From the NCBI GenBank assembly GCA_903838675.1, contig CAILZI010000231.1, forward strand, positions 1 through 64,000: 64,000 nt of DNA, given 5' to 3'. The stretch is from an uncultured Verrucomicrobiota bacterium (GTDB lineage Bacteria; Verrucomicrobiota; Verrucomicrobiia; Verrucomicrobiales; Verrucomicrobiaceae). Below are positions 54,432 to 62,239 of this stretch, piece after piece (the stretch's first letter is position 1; each line of letters opens with the position of its first letter). A model generated the notes under the pieces. The model was not told the DNA's origin, searched no databases, and worked only from the letters and a program-made list of their open reading frames with translations. The translations under genes were made by a program, and so were the position numbers.

Positions 54432-56405
54432 CTACAGCAGCGCCTCATGCGCTCTTCCATCCTTGGCCTCGCAATAAAGAATGAACGACTGGTTCACCAC
54501 CGAATAGCCACCCGGAGTCGGATAGTCACCGCTGAAGTACCAGTCTCCGTATTCGGCACCGAGCGCGGTGTGGAGGTCGGGGATCGTCTGATAGATGACT
54601 TCCACGGTGCCATGCCATGGCGTGTCCTCAGGACTGATCATCTGGGCGATGCGAGCGGAGATTTCCTCGTCGGTAAAAGGAGCGTAGATGGCCTTCACGG
54701 CATTGCGCATTTCTTCCTTCGGCTTCTTCATCTCGGCTTTGCAGGCGAGATAGGTCTCATGCACGATGTTCGACATGCCACGCGTACGCAGAAGTGAAAT
54801 GGCAGCCTGGAAGGCGATGAATTTGCCGAGTTCGGCCATGTCGATGCCATAGCAGTCCGGGTAGCGGATCTGCGGAGCGGTGGAGCAGACAATGATTCGC
54901 TTCGGATTGGTGCGTGCGAGAATCCGTAGAAGGCTTTTCTTCAACGTGGTGCCACGGACAATGGAGTCATCTATGACGACGAGATTGTCCTTGGAGGTCA
55001 CAACACCGTAGGTGATGTCGTAGCTGCCGGACACGAGCGCATCCCGCCCCGTTTCCTGGGCGATGAAGGTGCGCATCTTGATGTCCTTGAGCGCAATTTT
55101 TTCAGCTCGCGGCCAGTTGCGCAGCACCAAATCGTCAAGTTTGGCCTCGTCAAATTCACCGCTCTTGAGCATGTCCACCAGCGCCTCTTTGACGACGACA
55201 CGGCGGCTTTTGCGTAGGCCGTCGAGGAAGCCGAAATAGGCCGTCTCGGCGGTGTTCGGAATGAAGCTGAGCACGGTGTGCTCGAAGTCGTTGTCGATGG
55301 CCTTCACCACTTGCGGCACCAGCTGTTCCCCAAGCGCCTTGCGCTGGTGGTAAATGGCGGAGTCGTTGCCTCGCGAGAAATAAATACACTCAAACGAACA
55401 GGGCTTGAACTCACGCGGCTCGGTGAACGGCTGGATGGTCATGCCACCATCCGCTTTGATCACGGCCACATGCGCCGGTGGGATCTCGTGAATGTCCTCT
55501 TCATTGACACCGAAGACCGACATCAGAGCGACGCGTTCGGAGGCGATGGTGAAGATTTCGTCGTTCTCGTAATAGTGGCAGGGGCGGATGCCGCTGGGGT
55601 CGCGCATGGCGAAGAGATCGCCATTGCCAATGACACCCACGATGCTGTAACCGCCATCCCAGCGTTTGGCGGACTCCTTGATCACGGCGGTCACGTCCAG
55701 CTTCTCGCTGATGTGCTGCGGGATGTCTTCTCCAGGCATTCCAGAGTCGCGAAGGACGTGGTAAAGCTTGGTGTGCGCCTCATCGAGCTGAAAGCCGATT
55801 TCTTCGAGCACACTCTGCGTGTCCGTGCCGAAGACGGGGTGCTGCCCGCGCTTCATCATCACTTCGTTAAGTTCGCGGGTGTTGGTGAGATTGAAGTTCC
55901 CCATCACCATCAGCGTGCGCGTGGGCCAGGTGGTGCGGCGCATGTAGGGATGCAGGCAGCCTTTGCCAAAGTCACCGCTGGTTCCATAGCGCAGGTGGCC
56001 GATGTAAATCTCCCCGGCCATCTCAAACTCGCGTTTGATGGCCTCCGGATCGTCCTCAAAGGAAACAAATTCCTTGCCTTCCTGGTCGCGCTCGTCCTTG
56101 CGCTGCTTGTCGATGCGGCGGGCGATCCGCTTGAACTCTTTGCGTTCATCCTCAAAGACTTGGCCGATGCGTTCCACGCTTTCAGTACTGCGCATGCGGA
56201 ACATGTAGGGCAGGCCGGGGGGCATGCCGAGCTTGCTGCAGCCGATGCCCATGCCGTCCTGGCCACGGTTTCGCTGCTTGGTCATGATGGCCTGCAGGGC
56301 GTCAAAGCCGTAGAGGGCGTTGCCGTATTTTTGATAGAAGTATCCCAGCGGCTTTTTCAGCCGCACCACTGCTATGCCGCACTCGTGACTGATTGGGTCG
56401 CTCAT
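54432..56405 (-). CDS. purF: long amidophosphoribosyltransferase (PurF-like)
   Basis: A 657-residue glutamine amidotransferase/PRTase, longer than E. coli PurF (505 aa) and like the form common in Bacteroidota and Verrucomicrobia. The Ntn glutaminase starts MSDPISHECGIAVVRL, with the cysteine C9 expected to be the nucleophile after propeptide removal. Other glutaminase blocks are IYIGHLRYGTSGD and WDGGYSIVGVIGNGDLFAMRD. The PRPP-binding loop is LVVIDDSIVRGTTLKKSLLR, then TAPQIRYPDCYGID. It makes 5-phosphoribosylamine, the committed step of purine synthesis. The ATG at 56405 gives the canonical N-terminus. No other pur genes are nearby, so it may be a paralogue. Confidence 0.9.
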   Translation of the reverse strand: MSDPISHECGIAVVRLKKPLGYFYQKYGNALYGFDALQAIMTKQRNRGQDGMGIGCSKLGMPPGLPYMFRMRSTESVERIGQVFEDERKEFKRIARRIDKQRKDERDQEGKEFVSFEDDPEAIKREFEMAGEIYIGHLRYGTSGDFGKGCLHPYMRRTTWPTRTLMVMGNFNLTNTRELNEVMMKRGQHPVFGTDTQSVLEEIGFQLDEAHTKLYHVLRDSGMPGEDIPQHISEKLDVTAVIKESAKRWDGGYSIVGVIGNGDLFAMRDPSGIRPCHYYENDEIFTIASERVALMSVFGVNEEDIHEIPPAHVAVIKADGGMTIQPFTEPREFKPCSFECIYFSRGNDSAIYHQRKALGEQLVPQVVKAIDNDFEHTVLSFIPNTAETAYFGFLDGLRKSRRVVVKEALVDMLKSGEFDEAKLDDLVLRNWPRAEKIALKDIKMRTFIAQETGRDALVSGSYDITYGVVTSKDNLVVIDDSIVRGTTLKKSLLRILARTNPKRIIVCSTAPQIRYPDCYGIDMAELGKFIAFQAAISLLRTRGMSNIVHETYLACKAEMKKPKEEMRNAVKAIYAPFTDEEISARIAQMISPEDTPWHGTVEVIYQTIPDLHTALGAEYGDWYFSGDYPTPGGYSVVNQSFILYCEAKDGRAHEALL

Positions 56406-56683
56406 CGTAAAGGAGCACCCATCATTGGCATGCGGCGGAAGGAGTGCAAGACGTGGAAAAAGTTTCTCACGGGTCTCCACCGCCACCCGCCGGGCGTATG
56501 CCCTTCCCTAACCTCTAAACCCAGCGTGTGGAACATTGCATTGGCCGGCATCCAGCACATCCGGGAGAATATCAGGCCACGAATGTCTCATGCACCCGGC
56601 ATTCAACAATTGTGTTTCAAGCAAAGCTAGATCCCTTGCTGTCAGTATGGCATGGTCCATGCATTAAGAAAACCATCCCCCCG

Positions 56684-57958
56684 ATGAAAATTTCCCTATT
56701 CCCACGCTTCTGGCTGCCTGCCTTGATGGTGGCGGCTTTTTTTGCGGGTAGTCCCGTATACTCCGTTATTCCCGATGCCAGCCCACCTCTGCCCGTTCCT
56801 GCTCTACCCGAAATCCCCCCGCTGGAGATCCCTGAAGAGCAAATTCCGGGCATCGCACTGCGCAAACTCGCCTTTGACCGCGAGTTCGACTCCCCAGTCA
56901 TGCTGGCATCGCTGCCCGATGCAGGTGGTGAGCAGGTAATCGCCATGCAACGCGGTGAATTCTGTGCCGTGCGGCTCGATGGCAGCGGCCAGTGGCGTCC
57001 ATTCCTCGATTTTCGGTCAAAAATGAAAGGCATCCTGCTTTTCGAAGAGGGCGTGCATGGCATCGCCTTCCATCCCCGCTTCGCCGAAAACCGACTGTTT
57101 TACCTCAGCTACACCCAAAACGAGCCCCGCCGCACGGTGATCAGTGAGATGCGCGCCTCCAAGGATTCCACCCCTGATGCCCTGCCGGAAACAGAACGTG
57201 TGTTGCTTGAGATTCCTCAGCCATTGGCCGACCATTGGGGCGGCCACATCATCTTTGGGCCTGATGGCTGCCTCTACATTGCGCTCGGCGATGGCGGCCT
57301 GCGTGATGACCCTTATCGGCTGGCGCAAAACCCCTGGGTTCTGCATGGCAAAATCCTGCGCATCGATGTGAACGGCCGCACCGGCAAGCTGCCCTATGCG
57401 ATCCCAGAAGACAATCCCTTCGTCAAAGCGCAAACCGTACGCCCCGAGATTTTCGCCCTCGGTTTTCGCAATCCTTGGGGCCTGTCCTTTGACGCTCGTT
57501 CCGGCCAGCTCTGGTGCGCGGACGTCGGCCAGGACCTCTGGGAGGAGATCAACCGCGTCGAAGCGGGTGCCAACTACGGCTGGAGTGACCGGGAAGGCCC
57601 TGCGAAGAGTTTTGCTCATGCGCACAGCTTTCTGCCAAACATGGCCACCACCGAGCCCGTGCATGCCTACACCCGCATGCGCGGCGAAGGCATCTGCATC
57701 GTCGGCGGCCTGCTCTATCGCGGCCAAAAACTGCCGCAGCTCGACGGCGCGTTTGTCTTCGCCGACTGGGGCTACGGCACCGTCTGGGCTCTAGTGATCG
57801 ATCCCGCCAGCGGCCTGCCCTCACGCCGCAGCGTGCTTCACCGCAAAGACCCCGAACACAAGTTCAATCCCTCGCTCGTCACTGCAGATGTCGATGGCGA
57901 GCCGGTGTTGCTCTCGCAAGATGGAGCGCTGTATCGCCTGGAAAAGGACGACGATTGA
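56684..57958 (+). CDS. PQQ-dependent sugar dehydrogenase (GSDH/YliI family), secreted
   Basis: A 424-residue exported protein. The signal peptide covers about 1-25. A Pro-rich linker follows, then a six-bladed propeller with MLASLPDAGG, GIAFHPRFAENRLFYLSYTQ, HIIFGPDGCLYIALGDGG, FALGFRNPWGLSFD, LWCADVGQDLWEEINRVEAG and NYGWSDREG. These HPxF, GPDGxLYxxxGD, RNPxG, DVGQ and NYGW elements are the PQQ- and Ca2+-binding pattern of soluble aldose/sorbosone dehydrogenases. It would oxidise sugars in the periplasm. It is divergent from purF across about 280 bp and precedes the sulfatase gene by 50 bp. Confidence 0.87.
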   Translation: MKISLFPRFWLPALMVAAFFAGSPVYSVIPDASPPLPVPALPEIPPLEIPEEQIPGIALRKLAFDREFDSPVMLASLPDAGGEQVIAMQRGEFCAVRLDGSGQWRPFLDFRSKMKGILLFEEGVHGIAFHPRFAENRLFYLSYTQNEPRRTVISEMRASKDSTPDALPETERVLLEIPQPLADHWGGHIIFGPDGCLYIALGDGGLRDDPYRLAQNPWVLHGKILRIDVNGRTGKLPYAIPEDNPFVKAQTVRPEIFALGFRNPWGLSFDARSGQLWCADVGQDLWEEINRVEAGANYGWSDREGPAKSFAHAHSFLPNMATTEPVHAYTRMRGEGICIVGGLLYRGQKLPQLDGAFVFADWGYGTVWALVIDPASGLPSRRSVLHRKDPEHKFNPSLVTADVDGEPVLLSQDGALYRLEKDDD

Positions 57959-58008
57959 GCATCGTTTTCGCCGCAAGACGATGACCCTGACGACGTTCAT
58001 GGCGGGCC

Positions 58009-59424
58009 ATGAATCCATTTCTCGTCCTGTTCCTTCTGCTTAGCTCTGTTGCAGTCGCTCAACAGAAGCCCGATGTGCTATTTATCGCCGTCGATGATTT
58101 GAACGACTGGACGAGCTACCTGGGCGGCCATCCGCAGACGAAAACCCCAAACATCGACCGCCTCGTGGCCCGTGGCACGGCGTTTACCAATTCGCACTGC
58201 GCCGCGCCAGCCTGCAATCCTTCGCGGGCGGCTTTGATGAGCGGTTTGCGCCCCTGGCAGACGGGCATCTACACCAACGGCGATCCAGCCCAGGGTGTGC
58301 TCAAAAATGTGGTCACCATCAACCGCCACTTTTTTGCCAATGGCTACAACACCCTTGGCGGTGGCAAAATTTACCACGGCTACGGCAGCGAGGGACGCAC
58401 TGATTCATGGGCAAAATGGGAGGGACTTTTTCCTTCCATTCAAGAACACGAGGAAAACCTGAACGGCCTCAAGCGTGGTCACTTCGACTGGGGCCCTGTG
58501 AACGCCAAGCCCTCCGACATGGGCGACTACAAAGCCACCGACTGGGCCATCAATCAGCTCAAGACCGCACCGACGGACAAACCGCTTTTCCTCGCCCTTG
58601 GTTACATCAAGCCCCACCTCCCCTGGTATGTGCCCAAGGAGTACTATGACCGCTTTCCTCTCGCCGATATTAAGCTGCCCGTGACGAAAGAGCACGATCT
58701 CGATGACATCCCCAAAGCCGGCGTGCGCATGGCAGGACCCGAGGGCGATCACGCCGCCGTGATCAAAGGCGACCAATGGAAGAAGGCCGTGCAAGCCTAC
58801 CTCGCCACCATTTCATTCCTCGATGAACAGGTGGGGCGTTTGCTCGACGGACTCGATCAAAGCCCCCGCAAGGACAAGACCATCATCGTGTGGTGGACGG
58901 ATCACGGCTGGAATCTGGGTGAGAAGGAGCACTGGCGAAAGTTTGCCCTGTGGGAGGAAACCACCCGCACCTCCATGGCCATCATCGCCCCCGGTGTCAC
59001 CAAGCCGGGCACCACCTGCGCAGCTCCGGTCGATTACCTGAACATGTATCCCACGATCTGCGAACTAACAGGCCTGCCCGTGCCGGAGCATGTCAAAGGC
59101 ACGAGCCTCATGCCCCTGCTCAAAGACCCCACCGCCAAATGGGACGGCGTGGCCGTCTGCACCCACGGCAAAGGCAATCACGCTGTGCGAGATGCCAACT
59201 GGCGCTACATCCGCTACGCCGACGGCACCGAGGAACTCTACGATCACACCAAAGACCCGTATGAATGGACCAACGTCGCCAACGAAGTCGGCATGAGCGA
59301 GATCAAGGCCAGACTCGGCGCAGCCCTCCCTGCCGCCGATGCGGAAATCAAAGCCACGTCCGGTGGCGAGAAGAAGAAAGGCGAAGGCAAAGGAAAGGGG
59401 AAGAAGAAAAAGGCCGAGGAGTAG
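58009..59424 (+). CDS. Cys-type sulfatase (iduronate-2-sulfatase-like), secreted
   Basis: A 471-residue S1-family sulfatase. The signal peptide covers about 1-18 (VLFLLLSSVAVAQQ). The catalytic cysteine is C69 in ACNPSRAALMSG (CxPSR), to be matured to formylglycine. Metal residues are in LFIAVDDLNDW and IIVWWTDHGWNLGEKEHWRK. The order resembles iduronate-2-sulfatase-like enzymes for glycosaminoglycan or algal sulfated sugars. The last about 30 residues form a low-complexity Lys/Gly tail (KKKGEGKGKGKKKKAEE), unusual for sulfatases. The anaerobic or aerobic sulfatase-maturing enzyme is not in the window. It follows the PQQ dehydrogenase by 50 bp and converges with the DUF1501 gene. Confidence 0.92.
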   Translation: MNPFLVLFLLLSSVAVAQQKPDVLFIAVDDLNDWTSYLGGHPQTKTPNIDRLVARGTAFTNSHCAAPACNPSRAALMSGLRPWQTGIYTNGDPAQGVLKNVVTINRHFFANGYNTLGGGKIYHGYGSEGRTDSWAKWEGLFPSIQEHEENLNGLKRGHFDWGPVNAKPSDMGDYKATDWAINQLKTAPTDKPLFLALGYIKPHLPWYVPKEYYDRFPLADIKLPVTKEHDLDDIPKAGVRMAGPEGDHAAVIKGDQWKKAVQAYLATISFLDEQVGRLLDGLDQSPRKDKTIIVWWTDHGWNLGEKEHWRKFALWEETTRTSMAIIAPGVTKPGTTCAAPVDYLNMYPTICELTGLPVPEHVKGTSLMPLLKDPTAKWDGVAVCTHGKGNHAVRDANWRYIRYADGTEELYDHTKDPYEWTNVANEVGMSEIKARLGAALPAADAEIKATSGGEKKKGEGKGKGKKKKAEE

Positions 59425-59428
59425 CCAT

Positions 59429-60832
59429 TCACACCAGCCCTCGGATCGGCTCGCCCTGAGTCAGCACACTGAGCAGGCTCGGCGGCAGACCGTCGGTGAC
59501 ACGCGCCTCCCCCACATCCACCAGGGCGTGCATGATGGTGGCGATCAAATCAGGAATCGTGACCGGCTCTGAAGCGGGCTCGCCGCCATTGCGTGCCGAC
59601 TGCCCGATAACCTGGCCCATTTTCATACCACCGCCATAAATCATGAGCGGCGCGAGGCCGCCCCAGTGATCGCGCCCGCCTTTGACATTGAGCTTGGGCG
59701 ATCGGCCCATCTCACCGCAGCAGACAAGCATGATCTTATCACTCAGACCACGTGATTCAATGTCTTCAATCAAAGCGGAAACCGCGTGGTCAAACGGACG
59801 CCCGACATAATCCATGCCGGTGCGGCACGGGGCGTTGTTATTGTCGGCATGCATGTCCCACACAAAGCTCGTCGTGACAGTGACGAAGCCGCAGCCGCGC
59901 TCGCACAATCGTCGCGCCATGAGCAGCAGCTTGCCCAGCGTTGCCGCATTGTCAGCATAGTGCTCGTGGTTGTTCCACTGTTTGCTGATGCAGTCCTTGG
60001 GCAGCAGCGCAGCCGTATCGTACCGCGCGATGAGACGCGGGTCTTCCTTGGAAAGATCAAACGCATCTGACACCCCACGCCGCAGCACATCGAAGGCAAG
60101 GGTTTGAAATTCCGACATGCCCGCGACAGAGTGGCTGCTGTCCATGGTTCGCTTCCATTGATCCAGTGAAGTGAGCAAAGCACGACGGTCATCCAGTCGC
60201 ATCTGTGGCATGTTCAAGGTCATGTCTGACTGCGCTCCGCTGCCGGCTCCGGGCACAAAGGGCCGATAAGTCGCGCCAAATTCACCACTGGAAGTGAAGT
60301 CGCCAAATTGCTTGATCACGGGTCCCGCGGCGGCTGAAACCGCCTGCGGAAACAGCGCCACGTTCGTCGGCATCGCGTTGCTTTTGCGCAGCGGTCCGGC
60401 CATGCGTGAGTAGAGCGATCCAAGATTCGCCTTCATCGTGTCTTTGCCCACGATGGTCTTGATGTCGTGAATCGCGTCTCCCGTGACAAACGAACGCACG
60501 ATGCTGAACTTGTCCGCCAGCTTCGCCAGCCGCTCAAAGGTGCTGCCAAAGGTTATCCCGGGCAGCTTGGTTTTGATTTCGCCCGTGACGCTCCTGATTT
60601 CCGACGGCGCATCCATCTTCGGGTCAAAAGTCTCGAACTGCGACGGCCCGCCATGCATGAACAAGAAGATCACCGACTTGTCCTTGAGGAGCGATTTCTT
60701 GGAGGCCGCCAATGACTTGAGCGCCAGTAGATCACTCAAACCAAGGCCGCCGAGTCCCAGTCCGCCGATGCGCAGGAAATCACGCCGCTGCAGGCGTGAG
60801 GAGCCCTCGCTGTGGTCCGAGAAGGTGAGCAT
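59429..60832 (-). CDS. DUF1501 (sulfatase-like) Tat-exported protein
   Basis: A 467-residue second DUF1501 family member. The Tat signal LQRRDFLRIGGLGLGGLGLSD has the twin-arginine core. The body has VIFLFMHGGPSQFETFDPKMD, GFVTVTTSFVWDMHADNNN, MLVCCGEMGRSPKLN and the C-terminal DVGEARVTDGLPPSLL, which fit the family. It converges with the sulfatase gene with a 4-bp gap. Function of the family is not established. It is only loosely similar to the copy at 38.3-39.8 kb, so they are separate paralogues and not a recent duplication. Confidence 0.92.
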   Translation of the reverse strand: MLTFSDHSEGSSRLQRRDFLRIGGLGLGGLGLSDLLALKSLAASKKSLLKDKSVIFLFMHGGPSQFETFDPKMDAPSEIRSVTGEIKTKLPGITFGSTFERLAKLADKFSIVRSFVTGDAIHDIKTIVGKDTMKANLGSLYSRMAGPLRKSNAMPTNVALFPQAVSAAAGPVIKQFGDFTSSGEFGATYRPFVPGAGSGAQSDMTLNMPQMRLDDRRALLTSLDQWKRTMDSSHSVAGMSEFQTLAFDVLRRGVSDAFDLSKEDPRLIARYDTAALLPKDCISKQWNNHEHYADNAATLGKLLLMARRLCERGCGFVTVTTSFVWDMHADNNNAPCRTGMDYVGRPFDHAVSALIEDIESRGLSDKIMLVCCGEMGRSPKLNVKGGRDHWGGLAPLMIYGGGMKMGQVIGQSARNGGEPASEPVTIPDLIATIMHALVDVGEARVTDGLPPSLLSVLTQGEPIRGLV

Positions 60833-60891
60833 ATTGAACCCAATACGGATGCATCTGACACGTTTGATCTTATGATCTGCTTAACACGGTC

Positions 60892-62196
60892 ATGCGTCTT
60901 CTCGTTTCCATCCTAGTGACAATCACCCTGCCGGTCTTCGCTCAGGAGCAGAATGAAACCTCTCTGGAGGCGTTGGTGGACGAACTGCAAAAAGTTTCGG
61001 CAGAGGGATTTGGCTATTCATCCAGCTTCTCAGGAACAGCCTTTCTTCCGCGAAAAGACACCGCCCTGTGGCAGACAGGAATTCTTGGTGCGAAGCCTCC
61101 GCAGGAATCCAAAGCTTTGCGAGGACTGGTGGCGGCAGGAGCCAAGGCAATCCCAGTGCTGACCAAACACCTTGATGACAAACGCCCCACCCAAATCAAG
61201 CCGGTGTCAGGAATGATGTGGATGACATGGAATGATGAGTACGATTTCAACCGCCGGATACGCAAGCAGTCGCCCAAAGGTGTGAACCGCGATGATTTCC
61301 TTGAAGAGCGGCCGAGGCGCCCAGATTCACACCAAATCTGCGTGGGTGACCTGTGCTTTGCCGCCCTGGGTCAGATTGTGAACAGAAGTTTCGACGCCGC
61401 ACGCTATCAACCTACCGGCGGTCTTGTGGTCAGTTCACCCGCGAACTCCGAACGCCTGCTCAAAGTCGTCAAAGAAGACTATTCAACTATGACCCGCGAT
61501 CAGCATCGCGATTCACTTATTAGGGATTTCAAAGAACCGGATGCTGGATTTCGCCGCGACGGCGCGGTTGTACGGCTGGCCTTTTATTATCCGGAAGTTC
61601 TTGATGATCTCGTCATCCGGCAACTCACCGTTCCGACTTATGACGTCTTTGTGGCGGAAACCTTCGTCAGGAAGGTCCTCTATCCGATAAAATCAGCCGG
61701 AAAGCGCCGCGAAAAGCTCCAAGCTCATGTCCTTGAACATGGTGAGGCTGCTAGAGATGGCATTCTATTGCAGCTTTTCGAAGACTTGGACACTCAGATC
61801 GCCGACGAGGAAGGTCGCCATGTTCCGCCGCTGAAGTTCAAGTATGACGCACGGAACGTGCTTGATGTGCTGTTCAACTACTCGCCGCCCTTCACCCCCT
61901 CCGCCAAACCGTTTGTAACCTCATGGTCGGCGCAAGAACGTGTCAATTTCATAGAGTCCCTAGGCAATGCCGCCAGCGAGCAGATCAAACAAGAGGTGCG
62001 GCACATCTTTCGCGGCATCAAAGATGACGACGCGCTTGCCCTGGCCTGCATGATTGTTTTGCAGGACTGTGGTTACAACGCAGAACTGACAGCGTATTGC
62101 AAACGACGCGAGACAAGCTCCAAGCATTATGGAGAGTCTCTTCGCAGCATGCGGCAGGAGCTTGAGAAAGAGCCAGACCGGCCAAAGGCCCCATAA
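60892..62196 (+). CDS. secreted protein of unknown function
   Basis: A 434-residue exported protein. The signal peptide covers about 1-17 (LVSILVTITLPVFA). The sequence is mostly helical with repeats such as ALRGLVAAGAKAIPVLTKHL, which resemble HEAT units near the N-terminus, and a later FYYPEVLDDLVIRQLTVP region. There is no catalytic motif. The codon use differs slightly from its neighbours (more A/T). It is divergent from the DUF1501 gene across 59 bp and is followed 43 bp downstream by the M1 peptidase gene. Confidence 0.65.
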   Translation: MRLLVSILVTITLPVFAQEQNETSLEALVDELQKVSAEGFGYSSSFSGTAFLPRKDTALWQTGILGAKPPQESKALRGLVAAGAKAIPVLTKHLDDKRPTQIKPVSGMMWMTWNDEYDFNRRIRKQSPKGVNRDDFLEERPRRPDSHQICVGDLCFAALGQIVNRSFDAARYQPTGGLVVSSPANSERLLKVVKEDYSTMTRDQHRDSLIRDFKEPDAGFRRDGAVVRLAFYYPEVLDDLVIRQLTVPTYDVFVAETFVRKVLYPIKSAGKRREKLQAHVLEHGEAARDGILLQLFEDLDTQIADEEGRHVPPLKFKYDARNVLDVLFNYSPPFTPSAKPFVTSWSAQERVNFIESLGNAASEQIKQEVRHIFRGIKDDDALALACMIVLQDCGYNAELTAYCKRRETSSKHYGESLRSMRQELEKEPDRPKAP

Positions 62197-62239
62197 ATCT
62201 CCTTCCTGATTGTGCTTGCCACCCTGCATCGAGTTCGGG

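Noticed and set aside
55278..56630. Plus-strand open frame of 450 codons opposite purF
   Set aside because: Antisense shadow, with Ala/Val/His-rich composition and no motif.
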